Source of the DNA: Oceanisphaera marina
GTDB taxonomy: Bacteria; Pseudomonadota; Gammaproteobacteria; Enterobacterales; Aeromonadaceae
Reading direction: 5' to 3'
Length of the DNA: 64,000 bases
Assembly: GCF_014643915.1 (NCBI RefSeq)
Contig: NZ_BMKE01000001.1
Span: forward strand, 186,001 to 250,000
The notes under the pieces were generated by a model. That model saw nothing but the letters and a program-made list of their open reading frames with translations. It did not search any database and was not told where the DNA came from. The position numbers were made by a program, and so were the translations under genes. Of the stretch, positions 25,946-34,149 are shown piece by piece (positions within the stretch are counted from its first letter, which is position 1; every line of letters begins with the position of its first letter).

Positions 25946-27875
25946 ATCGAGTAGGAGGAGGCCTCACGGCCTCCGCCCTCTCACACCACCGAGCATACGG
26001 TTCCGTACCACGGCGGTTCATGGATGATGGTTGAGCTGATGGTAACTATCCATCAGCAATATCAGTCCCAGTCGCTCAAACAACTTCTTCGGTAACGCCT
26101 GATTCATGTGCGATGCCCCGGCGTTCCACCACGGGCCTCGCCCATTCGTGGTGCTCAGGACCGCTCTCCTCTCGGCAATACCCAATCGCATCAACATCCG
26201 TGCCCGAGTGCGCCCTCGCTTCCATTGTCGCCACAGTATCTTCCGCAGATGAAGGCGTAGCCAGCCATCCGGCTCATTGAAGATGCCTTTGGCCGTCGCG
26301 TAACGGAAGTAGTTTATCCAACCTCGCAGCTTGGTCGCGAGCGCGTGTGTCGTGCGGCGGATGTTCCAGCCCCTGGCCCTGCGCAGCAGTGACTTCAGCT
26401 TGCCCTTGAAGCGCTTGACGCTTTTCGGGGACACTCTCAGCCGGATGTTGCGCTTTCGGGTGCAGACCGTGTAGCCAAGGAAGCTGCGCTGCCATGGCCT
26501 GCCCGCGGCACTCTTCTCCCTGTTGACCCTGAGTTTCAGGCGCCGTTCGAGGAAGGTTGTCACCGAGTGCAGCACCCGGTGCGCCCCGCGTTCGCTGCCA
26601 ACATAGATGTTGCAGTCGTCCGCGTAGCGGCAGAAGGCATGCCCTCGTTCGGTCAGCTCCATATCCAGCTCATGCAGCAGGATATTGGACAGCAGCGGCG
26701 ACAGCGGGCCACCTTGTGGCGTGCCTTCTGTTCGCGCTGTCGCCACACCCTGCTCCATGATGCCCGACTGCAAGTACCGGCGTATCAGTCTGAGGACGAG
26801 TTCCGAGTTTATCCTTGATGACCCGGCTAATCCTCGACATCAGAATGTCGTGATTGACCCGGTCGAAGAATTTCTCCATGTCGATATCCACCACCCAGCG
26901 CTTGCCTGACTCCATGTAGTCTCGGGCCTGCTGTACCGCTTGTACGGCACTTTTCCCCGGACTGAAGCCATAGCTTGCGGGGAGAACATCGGCTCAAATT
27001 GGTCGCTTAATACCTGATGCATGGCCTGCTGGATGAGACGGTCTATCACGCAGGGAATGCCCAGCATGCGCCGGCCGCCTCCGGGCTTGGGGATGTCTAC
27101 CTTGCGCACCGGTTGCGGATGATAACGGCCGTCCAGCAGTTGTTGTTTGATGTGTGGCCAGTGGGTTTGCAGATGGCCTTTCAGCTCATCGGTACGCATC
27201 CCATCTACCCCCGGTGCACCCTTGTTACGGCACACACGTTGATAGGCTCGCCACATGTTCGACTGTTCGGTTATCGCTGACATTAGCTCCATGTCAGCCC
27301 CGCTCGGAGGGACTCTGGTCTATGCCGTGAGACACTGCACAACCCGGCCGTGACAGGTCGGCTGCTGGCCGCCTGCTCTGGGTCGGGTGAGCGACTTGCT
27401 CTTGCTGTGATTCGTTGTCTCATCGAATAAACCGGCTCCGATTCATCATTCATGTTCAGCCCTTCAGTTTGCGGTCGCAAACCTACTACGGCGTCTGCTG
27501 ACTTCTCCTCTCCCATCCTGATACCTCACGGCATCAGTAGCCCAAGGCAGGAGAGCAGACCTCCCAGGGTAATGCGCGTGACTTTCACACTTATGCCTGC
27601 CGCATCTACGTGCACACCTTCCGTGTAAGTATTGGGCTTTGACGATAATCGCCGCCTTACCCAGTGTGCCCGCCTCGTATGCGATTTCTGTTCGTCAGGC
27701 CAGTGCTTTGCTTTCCGCTTCCTTCAGATCCCACCTCGCGGTGGACACCCTTACGGTTCAGCTAGTGATTCCCCTTACCGGGCTCACAGAGGACTTGCAC
27801 CTCCAAGTCATCCGGCCGCCACCACGCGTACCGGAACAGCGCCCGTCAAGGCGCTACGCGCCATGCCTGGCGCAC
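25946..27875 (-). mobile_element. Group II intron, RT-encoding, full-length ribozyme ends
   Basis: On the minus strand the element begins GTGCGCCAGGC (from 27875). It runs through typical domain I sequence (GGAGGTGCAAGTCCTCTGTG, GCTGAACCGTAAGGGTG) and carries a reverse transcriptase frame. It ends with a domain V-like hairpin (TACGG AA CCGTA within an ACCGCCG / CGGTGGT stem), a domain VI GGAGGCC/GGCCTCC stem and a 3' end CTACTCGAT at 25946. Length is about 1.93 kb. No target duplication is seen, as expected for retrohoming. It sits six bases past the chrA stop, antisense to chrA. An AT hairpin lies directly 5' of the insertion point, resembling the terminator targets of class C introns. Confidence 0.85.
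26018..27292 (-). pseudogene. ltrA: Group II intron reverse transcriptase/maturase, two frameshifts
   Basis: The protein would be about 420 residues. N-terminal RT (MELMSAITEQSNMWRAYQRVCRNKGAPGVDGM, KVDIPKPGGGRRMLGIPCVIDRLIQQAM) and C-terminal parts (GTPQGGPLSPLLSNILLHELD, the catalytic CRYADD, FLGYTVC and the group II maturase region KLRGWINYFRYA) lie in one frame. The middle (SYGFSPGKSAVQAVQQARDY, VVDIDMEKFFDRVNHDIL) is in another. A one-base loss near 26974-26977 and a compensating one-base gain near 26798-26806 displace about 55-60 codons including the first catalytic Asp, so the enzyme is dead as read. Sequencing error at two sites is the alternative. Confidence 0.85.
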
Positions 27876-27882
27876 AATTTAA

Positions 27883-27905
27883 AAATGATATAAAAAATAT
27901 CATTT
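27883..27905. other. AT-rich hairpin at the intron insertion site
   Basis: AAATGATAT / ATATCATTT forms a 9-bp stem with loop AAAAA, seven bases from the intron 5' end. It is the start of an AT-rich stretch running to about 28010. It may be an old terminator that served as intron target. Confidence 0.6.
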
Positions 27906-28032
27906 AATGATTGATTAAAGTTTTTTAATTTTTTTATTTAGTGATAATGAATCGAAAGAGCGTTGTTATTTAATAGCAAAACATTACAATCTAATTACAA
28001 ATATCTAGTCCGTTCATCACGGAGGCCACAGG

Positions 28033-29508
28033 ATGTCGGCACTTTTCCATCTGGATAGAGGTAGCCAAGCTACTCTGCAGCAGCAGGTCCGAGAACACCT
28101 GGTCAATGCCATACTGGGCGGTTTTTTGCCCTTGGATAAACCTCTCCCCTCGAGTCGCAGCTTGGCAAAAAACCTGCATGTAGCGCGTAATACCATTACG
28201 CTGGTATATGATGAACTGGTCTCAGACGGTTATCTTATATCCAGTGAACGCCGTGGTTATTATGTTAACGATCAATTTTTTGCTCGAAGCCTGAAAAACA
28301 TCCTGAATGAGCCTCCCCTCACCACAGATGCCGATATCAATAAGGTCAACTGGCTTGAGCGACTCAAGGTAAAAACCGGACCTCAGCCCAATGCCAGCCA
28401 ATCCCACTCTTGGCAAAGTTATCAATATCCCTTTGTTTACGGCCAACTGGACACTAGCTTGTTTCCCATCAATAACTGGCGTAAGTGCTGGAAAGATGCG
28501 GTCAGCGTACAGGCTATTCGCGACTGGAGTTCGGATCGCTACGACAGCGATGACCCGCTATTAATCGAACAATTGCAACAGCGCATCCTGCCCAGCCGGG
28601 GTATACAAGCCAGCAGTGAGGAGATTCTGATCACCGTGGGTTCACAGCAGGCTATCTATTTGCTGGCTCAGCTACTATTGGACAACAAATCCTGTTTTGG
28701 CATCGAAGATCCGGGCTATGTCAGCGCCGGCCATATCGCCCTGGTGTTCAATGCCCGGGTGAAAAGCCTGCAGATTGACGGCGACGGCATGATCGTGGAT
28801 CAGCAGCTGAATGAGTGTGATCTGGTCTACCTTACGCCCAGCCACCAGTGTCCTACTGCAGTCACCATGCCGCTGGCGCGACGGCTCGCACTATTAACAA
28901 CCGCACAGCAACAGGATTTCATTGTCATTGAAGATGACTATGAGATGGAAATGAGCTTTGATACCCATCCAACCCCGGCCCTCAAGAGTCTGGATAAAAC
29001 AGAACGGGTACTTTATATCGGTAGCCTGTCCAAAACTCTGGCGCCCGGGTTACGCATGGGATTTATGGTCGGGCCCAAAGCCTTGATTCAGGAAGCTCGT
29101 AACCTTCGTCAATTGATGTTGCGTCACCCGCCGCTCAATAACCAGCGCGCAGTAGCCCTGTTCCTGGCCCAGGGCTACCATGATGCGCTATTGCGAAAGC
29201 TGGCTCGGGTATTTCAGGAACGGGGAGAATGCCTGGCCCAGGCGTTAAAGCAGCATCTACCCGACTGCATCAGCTCCCCTATCAGCGGCTCTTCTTGCTG
29301 GCTGAAACTGCCAGAACATATAGATGCAGGGCAGCTGAAACAAAGAGCGGCAAAAGAAGGGCTACTGCTGATCTCCGCCAATAGCTACCATTTTGGCAAC
29401 CATCTGCCGAAAAACTTCCTGAAGATTGGCCTCTCGGCGATTCCTCTCGAAAAAATCGAACCCGGTATCAAATTGCTGGCCAAAATAAAGGCTCAGTTAC
29501 AGGCGTAA
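28033..29508 (+). CDS. MocR-family PLP-dependent transcriptional regulator
   Basis: A 491-residue fusion of a GntR-type winged HTH (about 10-80; QQQVREHLVNAILGGFLPLDKPLPSSRSLAKNLHVARNTITLVYDELVSDGYL) with a fold-type I aminotransferase domain. The Schiff-base lysine is about K334 in GSLSKTLAPGLRMGF. NPxxP-like SPSHQCPT and IEDDYEMEM add further PLP-site residues. MocR proteins such as GabR, PdxR and TauR sense amino compounds or PLP. Neither gab, pdx nor tau genes adjoin it, so the target is unknown. It is read from an ATG behind GGAGGCCACAG. The region upstream is very AT-rich. It converges on iclR. Confidence 0.88.
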   Translation: MSALFHLDRGSQATLQQQVREHLVNAILGGFLPLDKPLPSSRSLAKNLHVARNTITLVYDELVSDGYLISSERRGYYVNDQFFARSLKNILNEPPLTTDADINKVNWLERLKVKTGPQPNASQSHSWQSYQYPFVYGQLDTSLFPINNWRKCWKDAVSVQAIRDWSSDRYDSDDPLLIEQLQQRILPSRGIQASSEEILITVGSQQAIYLLAQLLLDNKSCFGIEDPGYVSAGHIALVFNARVKSLQIDGDGMIVDQQLNECDLVYLTPSHQCPTAVTMPLARRLALLTTAQQQDFIVIEDDYEMEMSFDTHPTPALKSLDKTERVLYIGSLSKTLAPGLRMGFMVGPKALIQEARNLRQLMLRHPPLNNQRAVALFLAQGYHDALLRKLARVFQERGECLAQALKQHLPDCISSPISGSSCWLKLPEHIDAGQLKQRAAKEGLLLISANSYHFGNHLPKNFLKIGLSAIPLEKIEPGIKLLAKIKAQLQA

Positions 29509-29558
29509 ACAGCAAGATAACGGAGCCTGTTACCCATTTCATACAGATAAAAGAAATA

Positions 29559-30326
29559 CTATAAATCCAGCACCGCCTGCAGCTGGGCGGCAGCACGACG
29601 TAAGGTCGGTGCCCATTCCATCAGGCTGGCCAGCGGCTTACGAGCGGTTGGGGCATGTACGGCGACTGCCGCGCGCACCAGCCCCAACTCGTCGTATATC
29701 GGAACGGAAAAAGCCACCATACCCTCAAACATTTCTTCATTATCAATACTCAGGGTATTGGCGGCAATCTTCTCCAGTTCAAGCTCCAACTGTTCCCTAT
29801 CAGTAATTGTATGCCGAGTATGAGCATCCAGAGACAGACCGCTTAATAAGGCCTTACGTTTATGCAGCGGCATTAACGCCAGCAATAGTTTTCCAGCTGC
29901 AGTACTGTGTAATGGCATACGCGATCCCGGATGCAGCTGTATCCGTACCGGCCAGTTGGTTTCGACCCGTTCGAAGTAGACCAGTTCATGGCCATCCAGC
30001 AGGGCAATATTGCAGGTTTCTCCCAGCTCTTCGGCCAGATTCTGCAATACCGCCCGTCTCGGAGCCCCGACACTGCGTTGTGCCAGCACGTCTAGGGCCA
30101 TTTTTCTCAAGCGCGGTCCCGGGCTAAGGTGACGACCGTCGGGCTCTTTCTGCAACAGACCTTCCTGCTCCAGCTGGCCAATAATGCGGTGTATTGTTGG
30201 CTTGGGCACATCAAGACGCAGGCACAAGTCTGCCGCCGTGGTCGCCCTGTCTTCCTTGAGCAGTTCCTCGATCAAGGCAAAAGCACGAAGCAGAGTAGAA
30301 TTGGTAGCACTTGCTGATGTGCTCAT
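29559..30326 (-). CDS. IclR-family transcriptional regulator
   Basis: A 255-residue regulator. The N-terminal winged HTH (LLRAFALIEELLKEDRATTAADLCLRLDVPKPTIHRIIGQLEQEGLLQKE) is followed by the IclR effector domain (GAPRRAVLQNLAEELGETCNIALLDGHELVYFERVETNWPVRIQLHPGSRMPLHSTAAGKLLLA). The ATG at 30326 has a perfect AGGAGGGCTT ribosome site; the frame extends 12 codons upstream without one. It is the last gene of the dctP-dctQM-glcG-iclR series and likely controls the TRAP operon and the divergent GMC oxidoreductase. The inducer is probably the transported organic acid or alcohol. Confidence 0.88.
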   Translation of the reverse strand: MSTSASATNSTLLRAFALIEELLKEDRATTAADLCLRLDVPKPTIHRIIGQLEQEGLLQKEPDGRHLSPGPRLRKMALDVLAQRSVGAPRRAVLQNLAEELGETCNIALLDGHELVYFERVETNWPVRIQLHPGSRMPLHSTAAGKLLLALMPLHKRKALLSGLSLDAHTRHTITDREQLELELEKIAANTLSIDNEEMFEGMVAFSVPIYDELGLVRAAVAVHAPTARKPLASLMEWAPTLRRAAAQLQAVLDL

Positions 30327-30358
30327 AAGCCCTCCTGTATGTATATTCAGGCAGTTTA

Positions 30359-30766
30359 TCATAGGGTTACCAGGATATGTTCAGCGAACTGCCGACAAAG
30401 GGCCACATCTTCCTCTAGGGCTCGGCCGCTGACGCCAACCGCGCCGACCAGTTTCCCTCCCTCAAGCAAGGGCACCCCACCGGGCAGAGAGGTGAATTTG
30501 TCATCCAGAAAATCCGCCAGCGACAGATGATCTTTCAACAACCTCTGCCTGAAGATGTCGGTCGATACCCCCATCCTGGCCGCCGTATAGGCCTTGCCTA
30601 TTGCAATATTGATCAACCGTTCGGGCGCGCCATCCATCCGATACAGATAAATCAGGGCTCCCGAGCTATCGACGGCCGCAAAACAGACCGGTTGGCTCCC
30701 ATCCTGCCCGGCTATGTAGGCAGTTGTCTGGCAGGCCGCCGCAACAGTCATTGAATTAATAGTCAA
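30359..30766 (-). CDS. GlcG/HbpS-family protein
   Basis: A 135-residue protein of the GlcG/HbpS fold (also called DUF336 or heme-degrading family). The family pattern is clear: QPVCFAAVDSSGALIYLYRMDGAPERLINIAIGKAYTAARMGVST, then GGVPLLEGGKLVGAVGVSGRALEEDVALC. Members accompany glycolate, diol and 2-hydroxyacid catabolic genes; the biochemical role is often unknown. The likely start is a TTG at 30766 placed six bases after AAAGGAG, because the in-frame ATG at 30793 lies at the ribosome site and within the preceding terminator. It lies 32 bases upstream of iclR. Confidence 0.78.
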   Translation of the reverse strand: MTINSMTVAAACQTTAYIAGQDGSQPVCFAAVDSSGALIYLYRMDGAPERLINIAIGKAYTAARMGVSTDIFRQRLLKDHLSLADFLDDKFTSLPGGVPLLEGGKLVGAVGVSGRALEEDVALCRQFAEHILVTL

Positions 30767-30791
30767 AGGTGACTCCTTTATTTTTGCGGCC

Positions 30792-30824
30792 AAAAAATAA
30801 AAGCGAAGCCATCAGGCTTCGCTT
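30792..30824 (-). terminator. Rho-independent terminator after the TRAP permease gene
   Basis: On the minus strand AAGCGAAGCC / GGCTTCGCTT is followed by TTATTTTTTG, 16 bases past the permease stop. Because glcG and iclR follow in the same direction, it may give partial read-through. Confidence 0.85.
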
Positions 30825-30839
30825 TCGTTAAGTAAACCA

Positions 30840-32792
30840 TCAGACTAAAAACAATGATATTTCCGGGATATAGGTAACCAGCAGCAGCACTGCTATCATC
30901 ACCAGCAGATATACCCAAATATGTCTGGCCAAACCACCGATACTGACGTTGGCAATACCACTGGCGACAAACAGATTCACACCCACCGGTGGCGTAACAA
31001 AGCCGATTGCCAGGTTCATGACCATCATCACCCCAAAATGCACCGGGTCTACGCCTACCGCTATAACCAATGGAAGTAAAATCGGCGTAAGAATAACGAT
31101 TGCTGCTAGAGCTTCCATGAAAATACCTATCCAAAGCAGGAAGATATTAATCATGATCAAAATAACAATCTTGTTTGAGGTCAGAGCAAGAATAGATTCA
31201 GCTATAAATTCGGGGATCTGCTCTATGGTCATTATATTGCCAAAGATGGTCGCCATCGCCATCAGCAATATGATGATGGATGAAATACTGGCCGCATCCT
31301 GAGCCGAGGCCCAGAGTTTATTTAAGGTCAGCTCCTTATGAATACAAATCCCCACAAACAGGCCATACAAGGCGGCAACGGCAGCGGCTTCCGTTGGCGT
31401 CATGATGCCGCCATAGATACCACCCAGCACGATCACAGGTACCATCAAGGCCCACTTGGCTTGCCAGGCCGCACTCATGAAGGTCTTGAGCGAACGCTCG
31501 CGCACTTCACCATACCAGCCATTTTTCTTGGAGATCAGGTAGGCAACGACCATCAGGGCCACGCCCATGATCAGACCGGGTATGATACCGGCGATAAACA
31601 GCTTACCGATGGAGACCTGAGCTGACACCCCGTAGACCACAAAGGGATTGCTGGGCGGAATAATCACCCCAATTGCCCCGGCGCAAGCCACCACGGTGGC
31701 AGAGAAATATTTATCATATCCCCGGGCTATCATGGCCGGTATGGTAATGGAGCCGATGGCCGCCACCGTCGCCGGGCCTGAACCGCTGATCGAAGCGAAG
31801 AAGATACAGGTCATGATACTGGCCAGTGCCATACCGCCGGGCAAGGCCCCCACCAGTTCATCACCCAGTGCCAACAGCCGCCTGGACAAGCCTCCGGCCC
31901 CCATGAATACGCCGGCCGCAATAAAGAAAGGAATGGCCATGATGGGGAAGGAGTCGATCGAAGAAAAGGCAATCTGAGCCAGATAATCCACCGGCAGGGT
32001 GCCGGCCCCCAGCACAGTGGTCAGCCCGGCCAGCCCCAGGGCAAAAGCAATAGGTACGCCCAAAACAAGAAAAAAAGTAAAGTAACCGAACAACAGCAGA
32101 GGTGCATTCCAGTCTTCAGATAGCAACACAGGCAAAAACAGCAATACCGACAACGCCATGCCCAGCACAACATCTGGCAGTGTCATCTTTCTGCTCTGTT
32201 GCCACAGTGTCTGCAAGGTACGCACCGACATCAGTCCAAAGCCGATAGGAAGAATCAGATAAGGAATGTAATAACCTATCTGCAAAGCGGGTGTTATTTG
32301 TGGCATAGCCAACTGCATTTTTACATAATCAAGGCCCATGTAAGAAAAAAGAAACACCAGTGCCAGAGTACAACAGTCGATCATTACCCAGACAACACTC
32401 TGCCAGCGCTGTGAAAGCCTGTTGTGTAACACATCAACCCTGATTCCGCTTCTTGTGAGAATCGATATAGATACAGCAAGATATGAAATCCAGATAAAAA
32501 CATATCTTGCCAACTCTTCGGTCCAGACGCCCCAACCTACGGCCCCCTTGATGTTATCACGCAGTACTTCTGTATCCAGCCAGCTACCGAAAAATCGCTC
32601 AAAGCCCGGAGTAGCAATCAGTTCCAGAAGAGTGGATATACCGTATCTGAAAAACGTCTGATAATTGATGATTAGAATCATCATAATCAAACCAACGAAA
32701 AGAAAAGGTTTTTCTAGATTATTTAACAGATTTAAAAATGAATATTTTCGCTCACGAACATCCTGTATTTCACTTTGCTTTAGCATTTCCAT
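30840..32792 (-). CDS. TRAP transporter fused small/large permease (DctQ-DctM)
   Basis: A 650-residue inner-membrane protein. The first roughly 215 residues form a DctQ-like four-helix unit (GWGVWTEELARYVFIWISYLAVSISILTRSGIRVDVLHNRLSQRW is the diagnostic stretch). From about 230 the DctM unit follows, with LGVPIAFALGLAGL, SGSGPATVAAIGSITIPAMI, GVIIPPSNPFVVYGVSAQVSIGKLFIAGIIPGL, MTPTEAAAVAALYGLFVG and FVTPPVGVNLFVASGIANVSIG. With DctP it imports an organic acid or similar anion using the Na+ gradient. The fusion of the two subunits is common in some TRAP subfamilies. A hairpin separates it from dctP. Confidence 0.9.
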   Translation of the reverse strand: MEMLKQSEIQDVRERKYSFLNLLNNLEKPFLFVGLIMMILIINYQTFFRYGISTLLELIATPGFERFFGSWLDTEVLRDNIKGAVGWGVWTEELARYVFIWISYLAVSISILTRSGIRVDVLHNRLSQRWQSVVWVMIDCCTLALVFLFSYMGLDYVKMQLAMPQITPALQIGYYIPYLILPIGFGLMSVRTLQTLWQQSRKMTLPDVVLGMALSVLLFLPVLLSEDWNAPLLLFGYFTFFLVLGVPIAFALGLAGLTTVLGAGTLPVDYLAQIAFSSIDSFPIMAIPFFIAAGVFMGAGGLSRRLLALGDELVGALPGGMALASIMTCIFFASISGSGPATVAAIGSITIPAMIARGYDKYFSATVVACAGAIGVIIPPSNPFVVYGVSAQVSIGKLFIAGIIPGLIMGVALMVVAYLISKKNGWYGEVRERSLKTFMSAAWQAKWALMVPVIVLGGIYGGIMTPTEAAAVAALYGLFVGICIHKELTLNKLWASAQDAASISSIIILLMAMATIFGNIMTIEQIPEFIAESILALTSNKIVILIMINIFLLWIGIFMEALAAIVILTPILLPLVIAVGVDPVHFGVMMVMNLAIGFVTPPVGVNLFVASGIANVSIGGLARHIWVYLLVMIAVLLLVTYIPEISLFLV

Positions 32793-32829
32793 AAAGCAGC
32801 TCCGGCACTACACCTTCAGCAATCAATAA

Positions 32830-32850
32830 GGTGGGAGTATCACTCCCACC
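32830..32850 (-). promoter_or_regulatory. Hairpin between dctP and dctQM
   Basis: GGTGGGAGT / ACTCCCACC (9 bp, loop ATC). Lacking a full T-run, it probably protects the 3' end of the dctP message or attenuates read-through, giving more binding protein than permease. Confidence 0.6.
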
Positions 32851-32911
32851 CGTTATTCGGCAACCGGTAGATTAATCGTTTTCCGGTACCGCTACGCATT
32901 GATAGATAATT

Positions 32912-33925
32912 TTACTGTTGGGTATCCTGTACCATTTCGATAAGGTCCTTCGGCAAATTGGCTGCAAATTCCTCAAATACCGGTCGAGTCAGCTCACGAA
33001 ATCTGGCATTTTCTTCCGCCGTTGTTTGATGAATAGTAATACCAGCCTCTAACATTCCCTGTCGAGCTTTATCCTCGTTTGCAGGATAAGCTTCTGTCCG
33101 CTGATAAGTAACCGCTTCCTGAGCTGCTTCTTCAATGACTTCCCTGGCTTCGACAGGAAGTGAATCCCACCATTTCTTATTGGCCATTGCCACCTGCATG
33201 CCATAGTTATGGGCCGAGGTCACTGCATATTCGAGGTTTTCATGGTGCTTGGCACCAAACATATGCGGAAAAGTATTTCCTTCAGCATCTATGGTGCCCT
33301 GCTGCAGCGCGGTATAAACCTCTCCCCAGGCAATAGGAGCCGGATTTGCGCCCAACGCCTTGGCCACCGCCACTTCTACCGGTGAATCGGTGGTTCTCAT
33401 TTTTAACCCGGATAGTGAATCTGGACCGGTTAACGGTTTACTGGTCGAAACAAAATTGCGATAACCATATTCTGCGTACATGATGGGCTGCAAACCAATT
33501 TCATTCGACGCCTGCTCGAAGTAGGTGTTCAGCGGACCACCCTTGTCCAAAGACTTGTAAAGCTTATCCTGGTGTTCAGGGCTAGTAATGTATGGCAAGT
33601 CAAAGACCTGGAAAAGGCGAGAAAAGCCTGCCAGATTCGGAGTCGAGCTAACGCCTATCTCCAGCGTCCCTCTCTGCGCCCCTTCTATCAGCACGCGATC
33701 ACTGCCAAGAATGGCCCCCGGAAATACCTGAATTCTGATCTTGCCATCTGATTTTTCCTTAACCAAATCGGCAAATTTAGTATAAGCCTGAGTAATGTGG
33801 TTACCCGGCGGAGCCGTGTGCGCCAGCTTCATCTTGATCTTGGGGCCTGTGTATTCAGCCATGACTGCCGGACTGGCCAACATGGCCAATACCAGCGACG
33901 ACAGGATAAACGGAGCAATTTTCAT
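32912..33925 (-). CDS. dctP: TRAP transporter substrate-binding protein DctP
   Basis: A 337-residue periplasmic protein with a signal peptide (APFILSSLVLAMLASPAVMA, about 1-23). The DctP pattern follows: KMKLAHTAPPGNHITQAYTKFADLVKEKSDGKIRIQVFPGAILGSDRVLIEGAQRGTLEIG. The central SGLKMRTTDSPVEVAVAKALGANPAPIAWGEVYTALQQGTIDAEGN contains the conserved carboxylate-binding Arg (KMRT). The ligand is most likely a carboxylate, identity unknown. The ATG at 33925 follows GATGAGGTTACCT; an ATG four codons upstream is possible. It heads the TRAP operon. Base use is visibly more AT-rich than in housekeeping genes of the window. Confidence 0.9.
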   Translation of the reverse strand: MKIAPFILSSLVLAMLASPAVMAEYTGPKIKMKLAHTAPPGNHITQAYTKFADLVKEKSDGKIRIQVFPGAILGSDRVLIEGAQRGTLEIGVSSTPNLAGFSRLFQVFDLPYITSPEHQDKLYKSLDKGGPLNTYFEQASNEIGLQPIMYAEYGYRNFVSTSKPLTGPDSLSGLKMRTTDSPVEVAVAKALGANPAPIAWGEVYTALQQGTIDAEGNTFPHMFGAKHHENLEYAVTSAHNYGMQVAMANKKWWDSLPVEAREVIEEAAQEAVTYQRTEAYPANEDKARQGMLEAGITIHQTTAEENARFRELTRPVFEEFAANLPKDLIEMVQDTQQ

Positions 33926-34036
33926 AGGTAACCTCATCCTTGATTTGACAATAAATTACAAAGTAGATACAAACATTTAACAATTGAGACTATATTAATC
34001 AAAACATGATCTGTCAATGAGCAATAGACAAACAAA

Positions 34037-34053
34037 CGATACTTTTAGTATCG
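34037..34053. promoter_or_regulatory. Candidate operator in the dctP/GMC divergent region
   Basis: CGATACT-TTT-AGTATCG is a perfect 7-3-7 palindrome, followed by two direct copies of ATCGAAAAAAT (34050 and 34064). Its position between divergent genes suggests a binding site for the IclR regulator of the cluster. Confidence 0.55.
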
Positions 34054-34149
34054 AAAAAATAGCATCGAAAAAATCATTTCGTCGGTGAGTAATTTACTGA
34101 CAGAAAGTCAGCCCCCTATCAGATAAGCCGAAATTTTTGGAGCCATTTT

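Noticed and set aside
27293-27907. Small frames in the 5' part of the intron
   Set aside because: The region is group II intron RNA structure (domains I-IV), not protein coding.
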